Origin: Orlajensenia sp001423545 | GTDB lineage: Bacteria; Actinomycetota; Actinomycetes; Actinomycetales; Microbacteriaceae | Reading direction: 5' to 3' | NCBI GenBank assembly: GCA_001423545.1 | Contig: LMOK01000002.1 | Coordinates: 992,001-1,056,000, forward strand | Length of the DNA stretch: 64,000 nt | Part shown: positions 16,486 through 24,333 of the stretch, in pieces | Layout of the letters: each line of letters begins with the position of its first letter | Numbering within the stretch: the first letter of the stretch is position 1 | Position numbers and translations under genes: made by a program | Notes under the pieces: generated by a model | Told to the model about the DNA's origin: nothing | The model's input: only the letters and a program-made list of their open reading frames with translations | Database searches by the model: none

Positions 16486-18282
16486 ATGCGTTCACTCATG
16501 CGGATGAACGCTGTCGCAATCGCGGCGGCGGTCATCATCGGGTTCGGTGCGGTCGGTCCGGCAGTCGGTGCGGAGCTCGCACCCGGCTCGTCGCAGACTG
16601 CGGCGACGACGGATGCCGTCACCACCACCGAGTCGACCGGAGATCCGACGGCGCCGCCGGCCGAGACGCCCGATGCGGATCCGGCGCCCGACGCCTCGAC
16701 GCCCCTGCCCGAGCCGTCCGCCGAGCCCACGGCCGAGCCGAGCGCCGAGCCGACCACCGAGCCTGAGCCCACGACCGAGCCGACGACCGAACCGACAGTC
16801 GAGCCCGCCCCCGCCCCGTCCGCCGAGCCGACGACGGAGCCGTCCGCCGAGCCGACGCCCGAGCCGTCGGCTCCCGTCCTCTCCGACGAGAAGACCAACG
16901 GACTCCTCGGCCGGGCGGCGCCGGTGGTGCAGACCGTCATCAAGCCGTTCGCGCCCGGGGCTCAGCGTCTCTCGGGAGCCGACCGCTACGAGACCGCCGT
17001 CTCCATCTCGCGGCGCTTCTCCCCGAACGTGCCCGTGGTCTACGTCGCGACCGGGGCGACGTTCCCCGACGCCCTGTCCGCGGCCGCTGCGGCTGCGGCG
17101 CAGGGCGGACCACTCCTCCTCACCCAGACCGCTGTCCTGCCCGAGGTCGTGCGGGCCGAGATCGTGCGTCTCGCCCCTGCTCGCATCGTCGTGGCGGGCG
17201 GAGCGGCCGCCGTCAGCGCCGACGTCTACAAGACCCTGAGCACCCTGACGCCGAGCATCGAACGCGTCGGCGGCGGCAGTCGCTACGAGACCGCCGAGCT
17301 CCTCATCGGCGGTGCGTTCACGTCGTCCAGCGAGGCGTTCATCGCCACGGGACGCGACTTCCCCGACGCCCTGGCGGCCTCCGCAGCTGCGGGAAAGCTC
17401 CGCGCGCCGGTCTTCCTCCTCGACGGCGTGTCGACCTGGGTCCCCCCGAGCACCTTCACGCTCCTCAGTCGGCTCGGAGTGAAGACCGTACGCATCGCCG
17501 GAGGCAGTGCCGCGGTCAGCGACGCGATCCAGCGCCAGATGACGGCCCGCGGCTACGTGGTCAAGCGTCACGAGGGCCAAGACCGCTACCTGACGGCCGC
17601 GGCCATCAACGAGGCCGTCTTCCGCACCTCCTCCGCACAGCCTCTCGCCAGCGCCTTCATCTCCACGGGCACCGATTTCGCCGACGCCCTAGCCGGTGCG
17701 GCCCTCGCCGGCGGACTCCGCTCGCCGCTCTACATCACCCGTGCGCAGTGCATCCCGCAGCCGGCATCCGTCGCCATCAACGAACTGCAGCCCGTCTCGC
17801 GGGTGATCCTCGGCGGAGAGGCCGTCGTCGGCGACGCCGTACTGAAGAACACGGCCTGCGCCGCAATCTGGGCCAAGCCCGCGTCCGGTCGCATCACCGG
17901 GTCGTTCGGCCCCCGCGCTCCGATCTGCACGCCGGGCGGATGCTCGCAGTCGGTCCACCGCGGCACCGACATCGGCACCGGATGCTGGGCGCCGATCTAC
18001 GCGGCATCCGGAGGCCGTGTCAGCTACGCGTCGCCGCTCGGCACCTACGGCAACTTCGTGAAGATCGCCCACGGTGGCGGAATGGACACCGGTTACGCCC
18101 ACATCGTCACGGGCGGAACTCTGGTCCGAGTCGGAGAGCTGGTGGTCGCCGGCCAGCAGATCGCCTGGTCGGGTGCGACGGGCGCCGCAACCGGCTGCCA
18201 CCTGCACTTCGAGGTGTACAAGAACGGTACCCAGATCGACCCCGTTCCCTTCCTGGCACTCCAGGGCATCAAGATCGGCTGA
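16486..18282 (+). CDS. Secreted cell-wall-binding-repeat M23 peptidase
   Basis: A 598-residue exported peptidoglycan hydrolase. A signal peptide (about residues 1-30, ending VGA) is followed by an extended Pro/Glu/Thr linker of EPT repeats (about 50-125). Next come cell wall binding repeat 2 modules (about 155-430), recognised by RLSGADRYETAVSIS, VYVATGATFPDALS, VVAGGAAAVS and repeats of these. A C-terminal M23/LytM domain follows (about 465-598) with HRGTDIG, TGYAHI and CHLHFEV, which supply the zinc ligands and catalytic His. The start is ATG at 16486 with GGAGGT upstream. The domain order suggests an enzyme held at the wall that cuts peptide cross-links. Confidence 0.9.
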   Translation: MRSLMRMNAVAIAAAVIIGFGAVGPAVGAELAPGSSQTAATTDAVTTTESTGDPTAPPAETPDADPAPDASTPLPEPSAEPTAEPSAEPTTEPEPTTEPTTEPTVEPAPAPSAEPTTEPSAEPTPEPSAPVLSDEKTNGLLGRAAPVVQTVIKPFAPGAQRLSGADRYETAVSISRRFSPNVPVVYVATGATFPDALSAAAAAAAQGGPLLLTQTAVLPEVVRAEIVRLAPARIVVAGGAAAVSADVYKTLSTLTPSIERVGGGSRYETAELLIGGAFTSSSEAFIATGRDFPDALAASAAAGKLRAPVFLLDGVSTWVPPSTFTLLSRLGVKTVRIAGGSAAVSDAIQRQMTARGYVVKRHEGQDRYLTAAAINEAVFRTSSAQPLASAFISTGTDFADALAGAALAGGLRSPLYITRAQCIPQPASVAINELQPVSRVILGGEAVVGDAVLKNTACAAIWAKPASGRITGSFGPRAPICTPGGCSQSVHRGTDIGTGCWAPIYAASGGRVSYASPLGTYGNFVKIAHGGGMDTGYAHIVTGGTLVRVGELVVAGQQIAWSGATGAATGCHLHFEVYKNGTQIDPVPFLALQGIKIG

Positions 18283-18289
18283 GGTCGTC

Positions 18290-18481
18290 ATGACGGAACG
18301 CCGCCTCACGCTCGCCTGTCCACGCTGCGCGTCGACGGCGAACGTCGGCGTCGCCGTCGTGCCGACCATGGGGGACTCCGGTCTCGCCGTGGTCGACTAC
18401 GACTGCCCGGGCGGATGCCGCTACGACGACATCAGCGACGCCGTCGACGCCGCCCTCGGCATCCGTCGCGACCTCGGCTGA
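18290..18481 (+). CDS. Small zinc-ribbon protein
   Basis: A 63-residue protein beginning MTERRLTLACPRCAS and ending near YDCPGGCRYDD. Two cysteine pairs (CxxC and CxxxC) about 30 residues apart suggest a zinc ribbon. The start is ATG at 18290, 7 bases after the peptidase stop, with GAGG just upstream, so it may be co-expressed with the peptidase. Function unknown. Confidence 0.55.
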   Translation: MTERRLTLACPRCASTANVGVAVVPTMGDSGLAVVDYDCPGGCRYDDISDAVDAALGIRRDLG

Positions 18482-18586
18482 CGGGTTCCGTGACGCCGCG
18501 GTGACATGTTCCGGCGCGACGCCGCTCCGCCGGAGTAGCCTCGGAATCACCCCGCACCGCCGTGGTCGCGGGCCGACGGGAGCATC

Positions 18587-18796
18587 ATGAGCAACCACAC
18601 CTATCGCGTCACCGAGATCGTCGGAACCTCGCCGGAGAGCACCGACACCGCCATCCGCAACGGCATCGCCCGTGCCGCCCAGACTCTGCGCAACATCGAC
18701 TGGTTCGAGGTCGTCTCCACGCGGGGCGAGGTCGCCGACGGTGCCGTCGCGCACTTCCAGGTCACGCTCAAGGTCGGCTTCAGGCTCGAGGACTGA
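18587..18796 (+). CDS. Dodecin
   Basis: A 69-residue dodecin, a small protein that assembles into a hollow dodecamer storing flavin (or CoA/FMN) in the cytoplasm. The sequence follows the family throughout: YRVTEIVGTSPESTDTAIRNG, then LRNIDWFEVVSTRGEV with the flavin-stacking tryptophan, and FQVTLKVGFRLED at the C-terminus. The start is ATG at 18587 with CGGGAG upstream. It lies 6 bases before the deaminase gene, so the two are probably co-transcribed. Confidence 0.94.
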   Translation: MSNHTYRVTEIVGTSPESTDTAIRNGIARAAQTLRNIDWFEVVSTRGEVADGAVAHFQVTLKVGFRLED

Positions 18797-18802
18797 CCGG
18801 AC

Positions 18803-19282
18803 GTGCCGGTGACGGATGCCGACCGCCGGGTGCTCGCCCGCGCGGTCGAGCTGGCACGCGAGTCGATCGACGCCGGTGACGAGCCCTTCGGCTCGGTGCT
18901 GACGGATGCCTCAGGCCGGACCCTGTTCGAGGATCGGAACCGCACCTCGGGGGGCGATGAGACCCTGCATCCGGAGTTCGAGATCGCTCGATGGGCCGCG
19001 AACAACCTCGCCCCCGACCAGCGGGCGCTGTCCGTCGTCTACACCTCGGGTGAGCACTGCCCGATGTGCTCGGCGGCGCATGCCTGGGTCGGGCTCGGTC
19101 GAATCGTGTACGCGGCATCCGCCACCCAGATCAGCGGGTGGCGCTCCGAGTGGGGTCTCGCGCCGAGCGCCGTGGCCGTGCTGCCCATCACGACCGTCGC
19201 CCCGGGCATCCCGGTCGACGGCCCGGTCGAGCCGTTCGCGTCTGAAGTGAAGGAGCTCCTGCGGCGGGCGGCGCTCGGTTGA
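18803..19282 (+). CDS. Cytidine/guanine deaminase-like zinc hydrolase
   Basis: A 159-residue member of the cytidine deaminase-like superfamily, closest in layout to guanine or tRNA adenosine deaminases. Zinc-site motifs are LHPEFEIA (HxE, the proton-shuttling Glu) and SGEHCPMCSAAHAWVG (CxxC). The N-terminal ARAVELARESIDAGDEPFGSVL is typical of the family. Free nucleobases or nucleosides are plausible substrates; there is no sign of a tRNA-binding extension. The start is GTG at 18803; a second GTG at 18809 is possible. It follows the dodecin gene directly. Confidence 0.87.
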   Translation: MPVTDADRRVLARAVELARESIDAGDEPFGSVLTDASGRTLFEDRNRTSGGDETLHPEFEIARWAANNLAPDQRALSVVYTSGEHCPMCSAAHAWVGLGRIVYAASATQISGWRSEWGLAPSAVAVLPITTVAPGIPVDGPVEPFASEVKELLRRAALG

Positions 19283-19368
19283 CGTCAGCCGACGTCGGCT
19301 GATCTCGGCTGATCTCCGACGGGCGCAACCCCCTCCCGGATGTCGCACCGTCACGCCAGACTGGAGGC

Positions 19369-20229
19369 GTGCCCGAGATGCCCGAGGTCCACGCGCTCGT
19401 CGCCTTTCTGGCGGAGCGCACGGTCGGCCACGCCATCAGCCGGGCGACCATCACCTCGTTCTCGGCGCTGAAGACCTTCGACCCGCCCATCGATGCCCTC
19501 GACGGGGCGAGGATCACCGGCGTCACGCGACACGGCAAGTTCATCGACGTCGAGACCGACGCCACCCACCTCGTCTTCCACCTCGCCCGCGCCGGCTGGC
19601 TGCGCTGGTTCGACGCCGTGCCGGCGACTGCGATCAAGCCCGGGCGCTCTCCCATAGCCCTGCGAGTCCGACTCGACGACGGCTCCGGATTCGACCTCAC
19701 CGAGGCCGGCAGCAAGAAGTCCCTCGCCGTCTACCTCGTGCGCGACCCGCACGAGGTGCCGGGCATCGCCCGCCTCGGTCCCGACGCCCTCGCCGACGAC
19801 TTCACCGAGGCCGAGTTCGCCGAGGTGCTCCGAGGGCGGCGCACCCAGATCAAGGGGCTGCTGCGCGACCAGTCGATCATCGCCGGTATCGGAAACGCCT
19901 ACTCCGACGAGATCCTGCACGTCGCGAAGCTCTCTCCCTTCGCCATCGCTGCGACGATGTCGCCCGAGACGGTCGCGCACCTCTACGACGCCATGCGCAC
20001 GACGCTGACGGATGCCGCGGCCATCGCCTCAGGCAAGCCGCCCGCCGAGCTCAAAGACGCCAAGCGGGCCCACATGAGAGTGCACGCGCGCTCGGGCCAG
20101 CCGTGCCCGGTGTGCGGCGACACCGTGCGCGACGTCAACTTCCACGACTCGAGCCTGCAGTACTGCCCGACGTGCCAGACCGGAGGCAAGGTCCTCGCCG
20201 ACCGCATCCTGTCGCGGCTGCTCAAGTAG
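19369..20229 (+). CDS. Second Fpg/Nei family DNA glycosylase
   Basis: A 286-residue base-excision repair glycosylase/AP lyase. GTG at 19369 gives MPEMPEV, matching the family consensus MPELPEV with the catalytic Pro-Glu. However, the only good ribosome site (GGAGG, 19363-19367) sits one base from it and about 10 bases from the in-frame ATG at 19378 (MPEVHAL), so the real start is uncertain. The lysine loop TRHGKFIDVET, SIIAGIGNAYSDEI and a zinc finger (CPVCGDTV...CPTCQTGG) are intact. It differs clearly from the copy at 15372, so the two may divide substrates. It is followed by an 8-bp tandem repeat. Confidence 0.91.
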   Translation: MPEMPEVHALVAFLAERTVGHAISRATITSFSALKTFDPPIDALDGARITGVTRHGKFIDVETDATHLVFHLARAGWLRWFDAVPATAIKPGRSPIALRVRLDDGSGFDLTEAGSKKSLAVYLVRDPHEVPGIARLGPDALADDFTEAEFAEVLRGRRTQIKGLLRDQSIIAGIGNAYSDEILHVAKLSPFAIAATMSPETVAHLYDAMRTTLTDAAAIASGKPPAELKDAKRAHMRVHARSGQPCPVCGDTVRDVNFHDSSLQYCPTCQTGGKVLADRILSRLLK

Positions 20230-20245
20230 GCAGGCAGGCAGCTGG

Positions 20246-20285
20246 GCACGTAAGCACGTAGGCACGTAGGCACGTAGGCACGTGG
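20246..20285. repeat. 8-bp tandem repeat (about five units)
   Basis: Five consecutive 8-base units of GCACGTAG and close variants (GCACGTAA, three exact, GCACGTGG) occupy 20246-20285, preceded by CAGGCAGG. They lie in the 80-base gap between the convergent ends of the glycosylase and the CMD-like gene, so copy-number change would not alter either protein. Confidence 0.9.
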
Positions 20286-20309
20286 GCAAGCAGGCGGAAA
20301 CGGAACCGG

Positions 20310-20885
20310 TCAGATCCCGGCGACCAGGGCCACCTTCAACTCCTCGCTGATGCCGGGGGTCTCGTCCACGTCGACCGCGAGAGCCTGCACGGCACGGCTG
20401 TAGTAGTTGCGTGCCGCAGCGGCCAGGGTGATGTCGAGGATCTCGCGGTCGCTGAACCCGACGTCGCGCAGGCGCTGACTGTCGGCATCCGTCATCACCG
20501 AGGCGTCGACGCTCACCTGCTCGGCGAAGGCCATCATGGCCACCTCGGCCTCGGTGAGGTCGGCGTCGCCGTAGTCGCGTGCGATCCGGATCAGCTGGTC
20601 CTCGTCGAACAGCGCGAGGGTGAGGGTGCGGCGTCCGTGGGCCAGTCGGCAGTGCCGGGAGTGCGACCCGCGCGCCGCCGCGAGCGTCACCAGCTCGTAC
20701 CGGCGCTTGCCCATCGGCCGACCGATGGCGGTGATCAGCGCCTCCCACGCGTCGTAGGCCTCGGGATGCAGCCCCATCACCCGCGTGTGGGCGGCGACGA
20801 AGCCCTGGTCGGCGATGTCGTCGGCGTAGAGCTCGGCGAGGCGCCCTGTGGCCTCGTCATCGGGAACAGTGCGGATGATCGACAT
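20310..20885 (-). CDS. Carboxymuconolactone decarboxylase/AhpD-like protein
   Basis: A 191-residue alpha-helical protein of the peroxidase-related CMD/AhpD-like family. The core reads YELVTLAAARGSHSRHCRLAHGR, which matches the AhpD redox motif region, but the first of the two cysteines (CxxC) is replaced by serine, leaving HSRHC. A disulfide-based alkyl hydroperoxidase cycle is therefore unlikely as drawn. The C-terminal LTEAEVAMMAFAEQVS and FSDREILDITLAAAARNYYSRAV segments are typical of the YciW-type branch. The start is ATG at 20885 with AGGAGG upstream; the longer frame to 21062 runs into the TPR gene. Confidence 0.85.
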   Translation of the reverse strand: MSIIRTVPDDEATGRLAELYADDIADQGFVAAHTRVMGLHPEAYDAWEALITAIGRPMGKRRYELVTLAAARGSHSRHCRLAHGRRTLTLALFDEDQLIRIARDYGDADLTEAEVAMMAFAEQVSVDASVMTDADSQRLRDVGFSDREILDITLAAAARNYYSRAVQALAVDVDETPGISEELKVALVAGI

Positions 20886-20961
20886 GCTCGTGCCTCCTCG
20901 AACGGATGCCGTCCATCGTGGCACCGAGCACCGCTCGGCGGAAGGGACCGCAGGTCCGTCC

Positions 20962-21462
20962 CTACTCCGGCTCCGTGAGCAGCCTCGCGTAGTTCGCCAT
21001 CGATCGCCTGTAGCGCGGCAGGTGCGGCACGAGCGCTTCGAGGGCGACGCGCAGCGCCTCATCGGGTGAGCCCAGGTCGTGGAGGATCAACGCCCGCACG
21101 GCGCTGGGAGCACCGCCGAGGGCGTGCGGGTCGGCGTTCGCGATGATCGCGAGGGCGGCATCCGGTTCGCCGAGAACCCGTCGCGAACTCGCCATCTGCA
21201 CCAGGGTGCGGGCTCGGCGCACATCGTCGAGACCGGCCGCCAGCCCGGCCTCGTAGTGATCGACGGCCTCGCCGGTGCGGCCTGTGGAGTCACGGATGCA
21301 GCCGCGCTCGAACTCGGCGCGACCGTCGTCGGCCGGGCAGCAGTCGGCGAGGGCGTCGAGGCGTGCGACGAACGGATGAGCCTGCTCGTCGCCCTCGGGA
21401 GGGGCGGAGTCGAACGCCTCCCAGAAGTCCGCGACCTGCTGTTCCCACTCGTCGATCGTCAT
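20962..21462 (-). CDS. TPR-like helical protein
   Basis: A 166-residue soluble protein of paired helices that resembles the TPR_5 type of tetratricopeptide protein. The regular units are AEFERGCIRDSTGRTGEAVDHY, ARTLVQMASSRRVLGEPDAAL and RALILHDLGSPDEALRVAL. These usually form a binding groove for other proteins; no catalytic residue is seen. The start is ATG at 21462 (MTIDEWEQQV). It lies 76 bases upstream of the CMD-like gene on the same strand, with a short AGGGAC/GTCCCT hairpin at its own end. Confidence 0.75.
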   Translation of the reverse strand: MTIDEWEQQVADFWEAFDSAPPEGDEQAHPFVARLDALADCCPADDGRAEFERGCIRDSTGRTGEAVDHYEAGLAAGLDDVRRARTLVQMASSRRVLGEPDAALAIIANADPHALGGAPSAVRALILHDLGSPDEALRVALEALVPHLPRYRRSMANYARLLTEPE

Positions 21463-21504
21463 GCCTCAACGCTAGCGAGCCGCCGGCAGGCCCAGGTGCA
21501 GCCG

Positions 21505-21837
21505 CTACTCCTCAGGGTGCTGGTCGAACACGAACCACGCATTCCCGGCCGGATCGACGAGGCCCGCGACGGCGCCGTCGGGGATCGGCCGCGGGGGAGT
21601 CGTCACCGTCAGCCCGGGCGTCTCGGCGAGATACCTCTCGAGGTCGTCGACCTCGTACATGGGGCCGGCCGGGTCGGGGTCGACCGAGAGCATGACCTGG
21701 ATGTCGCTGTCGGGGATCTGGAACGCGACGGTGTCGTCGCCCTCGCGCCACGCCTCCTCCCAGCCGAGAACGTCGCGATAGAAGGCGTCGGCCGCGGCCA
21801 GGTCGGTGACGGGGTTGTGCAGGAAGCGGAGCTTCAC
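21505..21837 (-). CDS. VOC family (glyoxalase-fold) protein
   Basis: A 110-residue vicinal oxygen chelate fold protein. It has the usual VTDLAAADAFYRDVLGWEEAW first helix and strand, MYEVDDLERYLAETPG in the middle, and DGAVAGLVDPAGNAWFVFDQ at the end. Few metal-binding residues are obvious, so it could be a binding or resistance protein rather than a glyoxalase. The start is GTG at 21837 (MKLRFLHNPV) with GGAGG 5 bases upstream. Confidence 0.85.
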   Translation of the reverse strand: MKLRFLHNPVTDLAAADAFYRDVLGWEEAWREGDDTVAFQIPDSDIQVMLSVDPDPAGPMYEVDDLERYLAETPGLTVTTPPRPIPDGAVAGLVDPAGNAWFVFDQHPEE

Positions 21838-21982
21838 GGGTGCCTCCGGTCGTCGGGATGAGGGGTCTGCGTCGCCACCAGACCATACTCGGGTCGAGCG
21901 GCGTCGGGTAGGCCCGGCGTCGCCATCACCGTCGCCCCGGCATCCGCAGGCGGACCCGATCCTGTGTACCTGCCGGTGATCC

Positions 21983-22768
21983 ATGGCCATCGGTGCCGTG
22001 ACGTGGTTCGCTGGCCTCATGGCCGAGCTGGCGATGTTCCCCCTGGGTTCCGTGCTGTTCCCGCACATGCCTCTGCTCCTGCGCGTCTTCGAGCCGCGCT
22101 ATCTCGTGATGCTCTCGCGTCTGCTGGAGAGCGACACGGCCGAGTTCGGTGTCGTGCTCATCGAACGCGGCCAGGAGGTCGGCGGGGGAGAGCACAGGTT
22201 CTCGGTGGGCACCGTGGCGACGGTCACCGAGATGGGCACGGCGGACGGCACGCTCGCGCTGGTCGCCCAGGGCGGTCGCCGCATCGAGGTGGTCGACTGG
22301 CTGCCGGAGGATCCGCACCCCGTGGCCGAGGTGCGCGCGCTGCCGGAGCTGATCTGGTCGGAGGACGACCGTGGTGCCCTCGAGAACGCGGAACGGGTGG
22401 TGCGCCGATCCCTCGCCCGGGCGAGCGAGTTCGTCGAAGGATCCTGGTCTGCCGACGTGGCGCTCTCCGATGATCCGGCCGAGGCATCGTGGCAGCTGGC
22501 GGGCATAGCCCCGCTCGGCGAACTCGACCAGGTCGCGCTGTTGCGATCGACGAGCTTCGCCTCCCTGCTGGCTTCCCTCGCCGAGCTCACCGCGGCGGCG
22601 GGGGAGATCGTCGCACCGGCCTGGCTCGATCCAGTGACGGATGCCGGAGCCGCCGGCGACATCGACGACGGAGACGACGGAGACGACGATCCGCTCGGCG
22701 AGCCCGATGACGACGACGATGAGGATGACGACCGGGGTGGCGAGGGCCGCTACGGACTGGGGGGATGA
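21983..22768 (+). CDS. LON peptidase substrate-binding domain protein
   Basis: A 261-residue stand-alone LON N-terminal (substrate-binding) domain, without ATPase or protease. Recognisable parts are LAMFPLGSVLFPHMPLLLRVFEPRY, GVVLIERGQEVGGG, VGTVATVTEM and LVAQGGRRIEV. The C-terminal 45 residues are almost all Asp/Glu/Gly. Such proteins may bind unfolded segments, but the role is unknown. The start used is ATG at 21983; ATG at 22019 would begin just before the domain and is also possible, and neither has a strong ribosome site. The next gene starts one base after the stop. Confidence 0.82.
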   Translation: MAIGAVTWFAGLMAELAMFPLGSVLFPHMPLLLRVFEPRYLVMLSRLLESDTAEFGVVLIERGQEVGGGEHRFSVGTVATVTEMGTADGTLALVAQGGRRIEVVDWLPEDPHPVAEVRALPELIWSEDDRGALENAERVVRRSLARASEFVEGSWSADVALSDDPAEASWQLAGIAPLGELDQVALLRSTSFASLLASLAELTAAAGEIVAPAWLDPVTDAGAAGDIDDGDDGDDDPLGEPDDDDDEDDDRGGEGRYGLGG

Positions 22769-22769
22769 C

Positions 22770-23228
22770 ATGCCGACAGACGACATCGCGACGCTCGCGA
22801 TCTACTCCGACCATCTGAGCGCGGCGGCGGTGACCGCTGCGCTCGGGGTCGAGCCCACGTCGATCCACGAGATCGGCGATGCGCGCCGACGCTCGCGCTC
22901 GCGGCGGGCGGGCAGCCACTCGCCGACGCAGTACACCCACTCGCTCTGGGAGCACACTGTGCGCAGTGACGCGAGCCGGGCCGGAGTGGCGGATGCCGCC
23001 GGCTCGACCAGCATCCGTCTCCTCGTCGACGTCTTCCGCGAGAAGAAGGAGGAGCTGGAGACGCTGCGTGCGGACTACGAACTGCGGCTCTGGTGGTCGG
23101 CGATCTCATCGAGCACGCAGGCGCCATTCGTCTTCGACGCCGAGCTCATCCGCGGCCTCGCGATCATCGGCTGCGATCTCTACGGCACCGCATACCTGGA
23201 GGCCGACGGGATCGACGCCGTGCTCTAG
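22770..23228 (+). CDS. DUF4279-type protein
   Basis: A 152-residue soluble protein of a kind I recognise as DUF4279. Typical features are YSDHLSAAAVTAALGVEPTS near the start, a SLWEHTVRSD segment, VFREKKEELETLRADYEL, and a C-terminal FDAELIRGLAIIGCDLYGTAYLE. Function unknown. The start is ATG at 22770, one base after the LON-domain gene stop, so the two genes form an operon. Confidence 0.75.
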   Translation: MPTDDIATLAIYSDHLSAAAVTAALGVEPTSIHEIGDARRRSRSRRAGSHSPTQYTHSLWEHTVRSDASRAGVADAAGSTSIRLLVDVFREKKEELETLRADYELRLWWSAISSSTQAPFVFDAELIRGLAIIGCDLYGTAYLEADGIDAVL

Positions 23229-23299
23229 CGCGGCCGGCGCCGGCCTGCGGTGCCGGCCTGCGGTCCGGTCACGAGACCGCGCTGGCGCTCGGGCCCGCG

Positions 23300-24235
23300 T
23301 CAGGCCACCCGAGGGGCGGCATCCGGCAGCCGCGTGCCCGTGAGCGACTCGGCGACGCTCCAGAGCGACGCCGCCAGGTCGACGCCCCTCGCCGAGCGTG
23401 GCGGGTCGATGCGCTTGGTCGGGCCGACGAGGCCGAGACGGTCCGGCCCGTAGTAGGCGCCCTGCGGCGCGTGGGGATAGGTCGCAGCGAACAGCAGCGG
23501 CTCGGTTCCCTGCTCCACGTCCTGCGACGGCACGATGGTGTGGTCACCGGCGAGGAAGGAACGGCGGGGCGTCTCCCTTCCGAGGTTGGCTCCGGCGCTC
23601 TGCAGGTTGGTGCGGGTGAAGCCCGGATGGGCGAAGGTGCTGATCAGGTTCCAGCCGCGCTGGTCCGAGACGCGCGCCAGGTGCTGGGCGGCGAGCATGT
23701 TCGCCAGCTTCGACTGCGCGTAGGCGAGCATCGGCACGTAGCGACGGTCGACGTACTGCAGGTCGTCGAAGTGGATCCTCCCGGCGTTGGCCACGCCACT
23801 GGTCATGGTGGTGACCCGCGGATCCTTCGACTCGAGCACGAGCGGCAGCAGCAGGTTCGTCAACGCGAATGGGCCGAGGAAGTTCGATCCGAACTGCAGC
23901 TCGAAGCCGTCGCGGGTCTCCATCCGCTTCGGCGGGGCCATCACGCCGGCGTTGTTGACGAGGGTGTCGACGGCTCGGCCGTCGGCGATGAGCGAGTCGG
24001 CGAAGGCGTGCACCGTCGCCAGCTCGGACAGGTCGATGTGGCGGACCTCGAGACTGGACCCGGGGAACTGGTCGAGGATCTCGGCACGCGCCGCCTCGCC
24101 CTTCTCGATCGTACGCACGGCCATCACGACGTGGGCTCCGGCCGCGGCGAGCCGCCTCGTGGCCTCCTTGCCGGTTCCGCTGTTCGCGCCGGTGACGACG
24201 ACGAGGCGTCCGGACTGATCGGGCACGGTGTACAT
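23300..24235 (-). CDS. Short-chain dehydrogenase/reductase
   Basis: A 311-residue classical-type SDR oxidoreductase with NAD(P) cofactor. It shows VVVTGANSGTGKEATRRLA (TGxxxGxG), DLSELATVHAFA, LVNNAGVMAPP, the catalytic Ser in TTMTSGVAN, and YAQSKLAN (YxxxK). Length and the C-terminal segment resemble retinol dehydrogenase/protochlorophyllide reductase-type SDRs. The start is ATG at 24235 with AAGGAG upstream. It is divergent from a TetR gene, and a pair of matching dyad sites lies in the 98 bases between them, so TetR very probably represses it. The substrate is unknown. Confidence 0.92.
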   Translation of the reverse strand: MYTVPDQSGRLVVVTGANSGTGKEATRRLAAAGAHVVMAVRTIEKGEAARAEILDQFPGSSLEVRHIDLSELATVHAFADSLIADGRAVDTLVNNAGVMAPPKRMETRDGFELQFGSNFLGPFALTNLLLPLVLESKDPRVTTMTSGVANAGRIHFDDLQYVDRRYVPMLAYAQSKLANMLAAQHLARVSDQRGWNLISTFAHPGFTRTNLQSAGANLGRETPRRSFLAGDHTIVPSQDVEQGTEPLLFAATYPHAPQGAYYGPDRLGLVGPTKRIDPPRSARGVDLAASLWSVAESLTGTRLPDAAPRVA

Positions 24236-24252
24236 GGAGACTCCTTCGAGGA

Positions 24253-24283
24253 ATAATAGACCGGTGGTCTCTTATGGAGTCAA
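24253..24283 (-). promoter_or_regulatory. SDR promoter (-35 TTGACT, -10 TCTATT or TATTAT)
   Basis: Read on the minus strand, TTGACT at 24283-24278 is followed after 17 bases by TCTATT (24260-24255) or after 19 by TATTAT (24258-24253). The first operator-like dyad fills the spacer, so a bound repressor would block the promoter. Confidence 0.6.
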
Positions 24284-24307
24284 GATAACAGACCGTAGTT
24301 CTGTTAT
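24253..24307. promoter_or_regulatory. Twin 23-bp TetR-type operators
   Basis: Two 23-base dyads at 24253-24275 and 24285-24307 agree at 18 of 23 positions. The right one has perfect 8-base arms, ATAACAGA and TCTGTTAT, around 7 bases; the left has ATAATAGA and TCTCTTAT. Their centres are 32 bases apart, about three helical turns. They lie between the divergent SDR and TetR genes. Confidence 0.75.
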
Positions 24308-24333
24308 ATCGGGATGATGGGGAAAGACTCAGC

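Noticed and set aside
16690..16870. Regular repeats suggestive of an array
   Set aside because: They are EPT-type codon repeats in the linker of the M23 peptidase; there are no spacers or palindromic units as in CRISPR.
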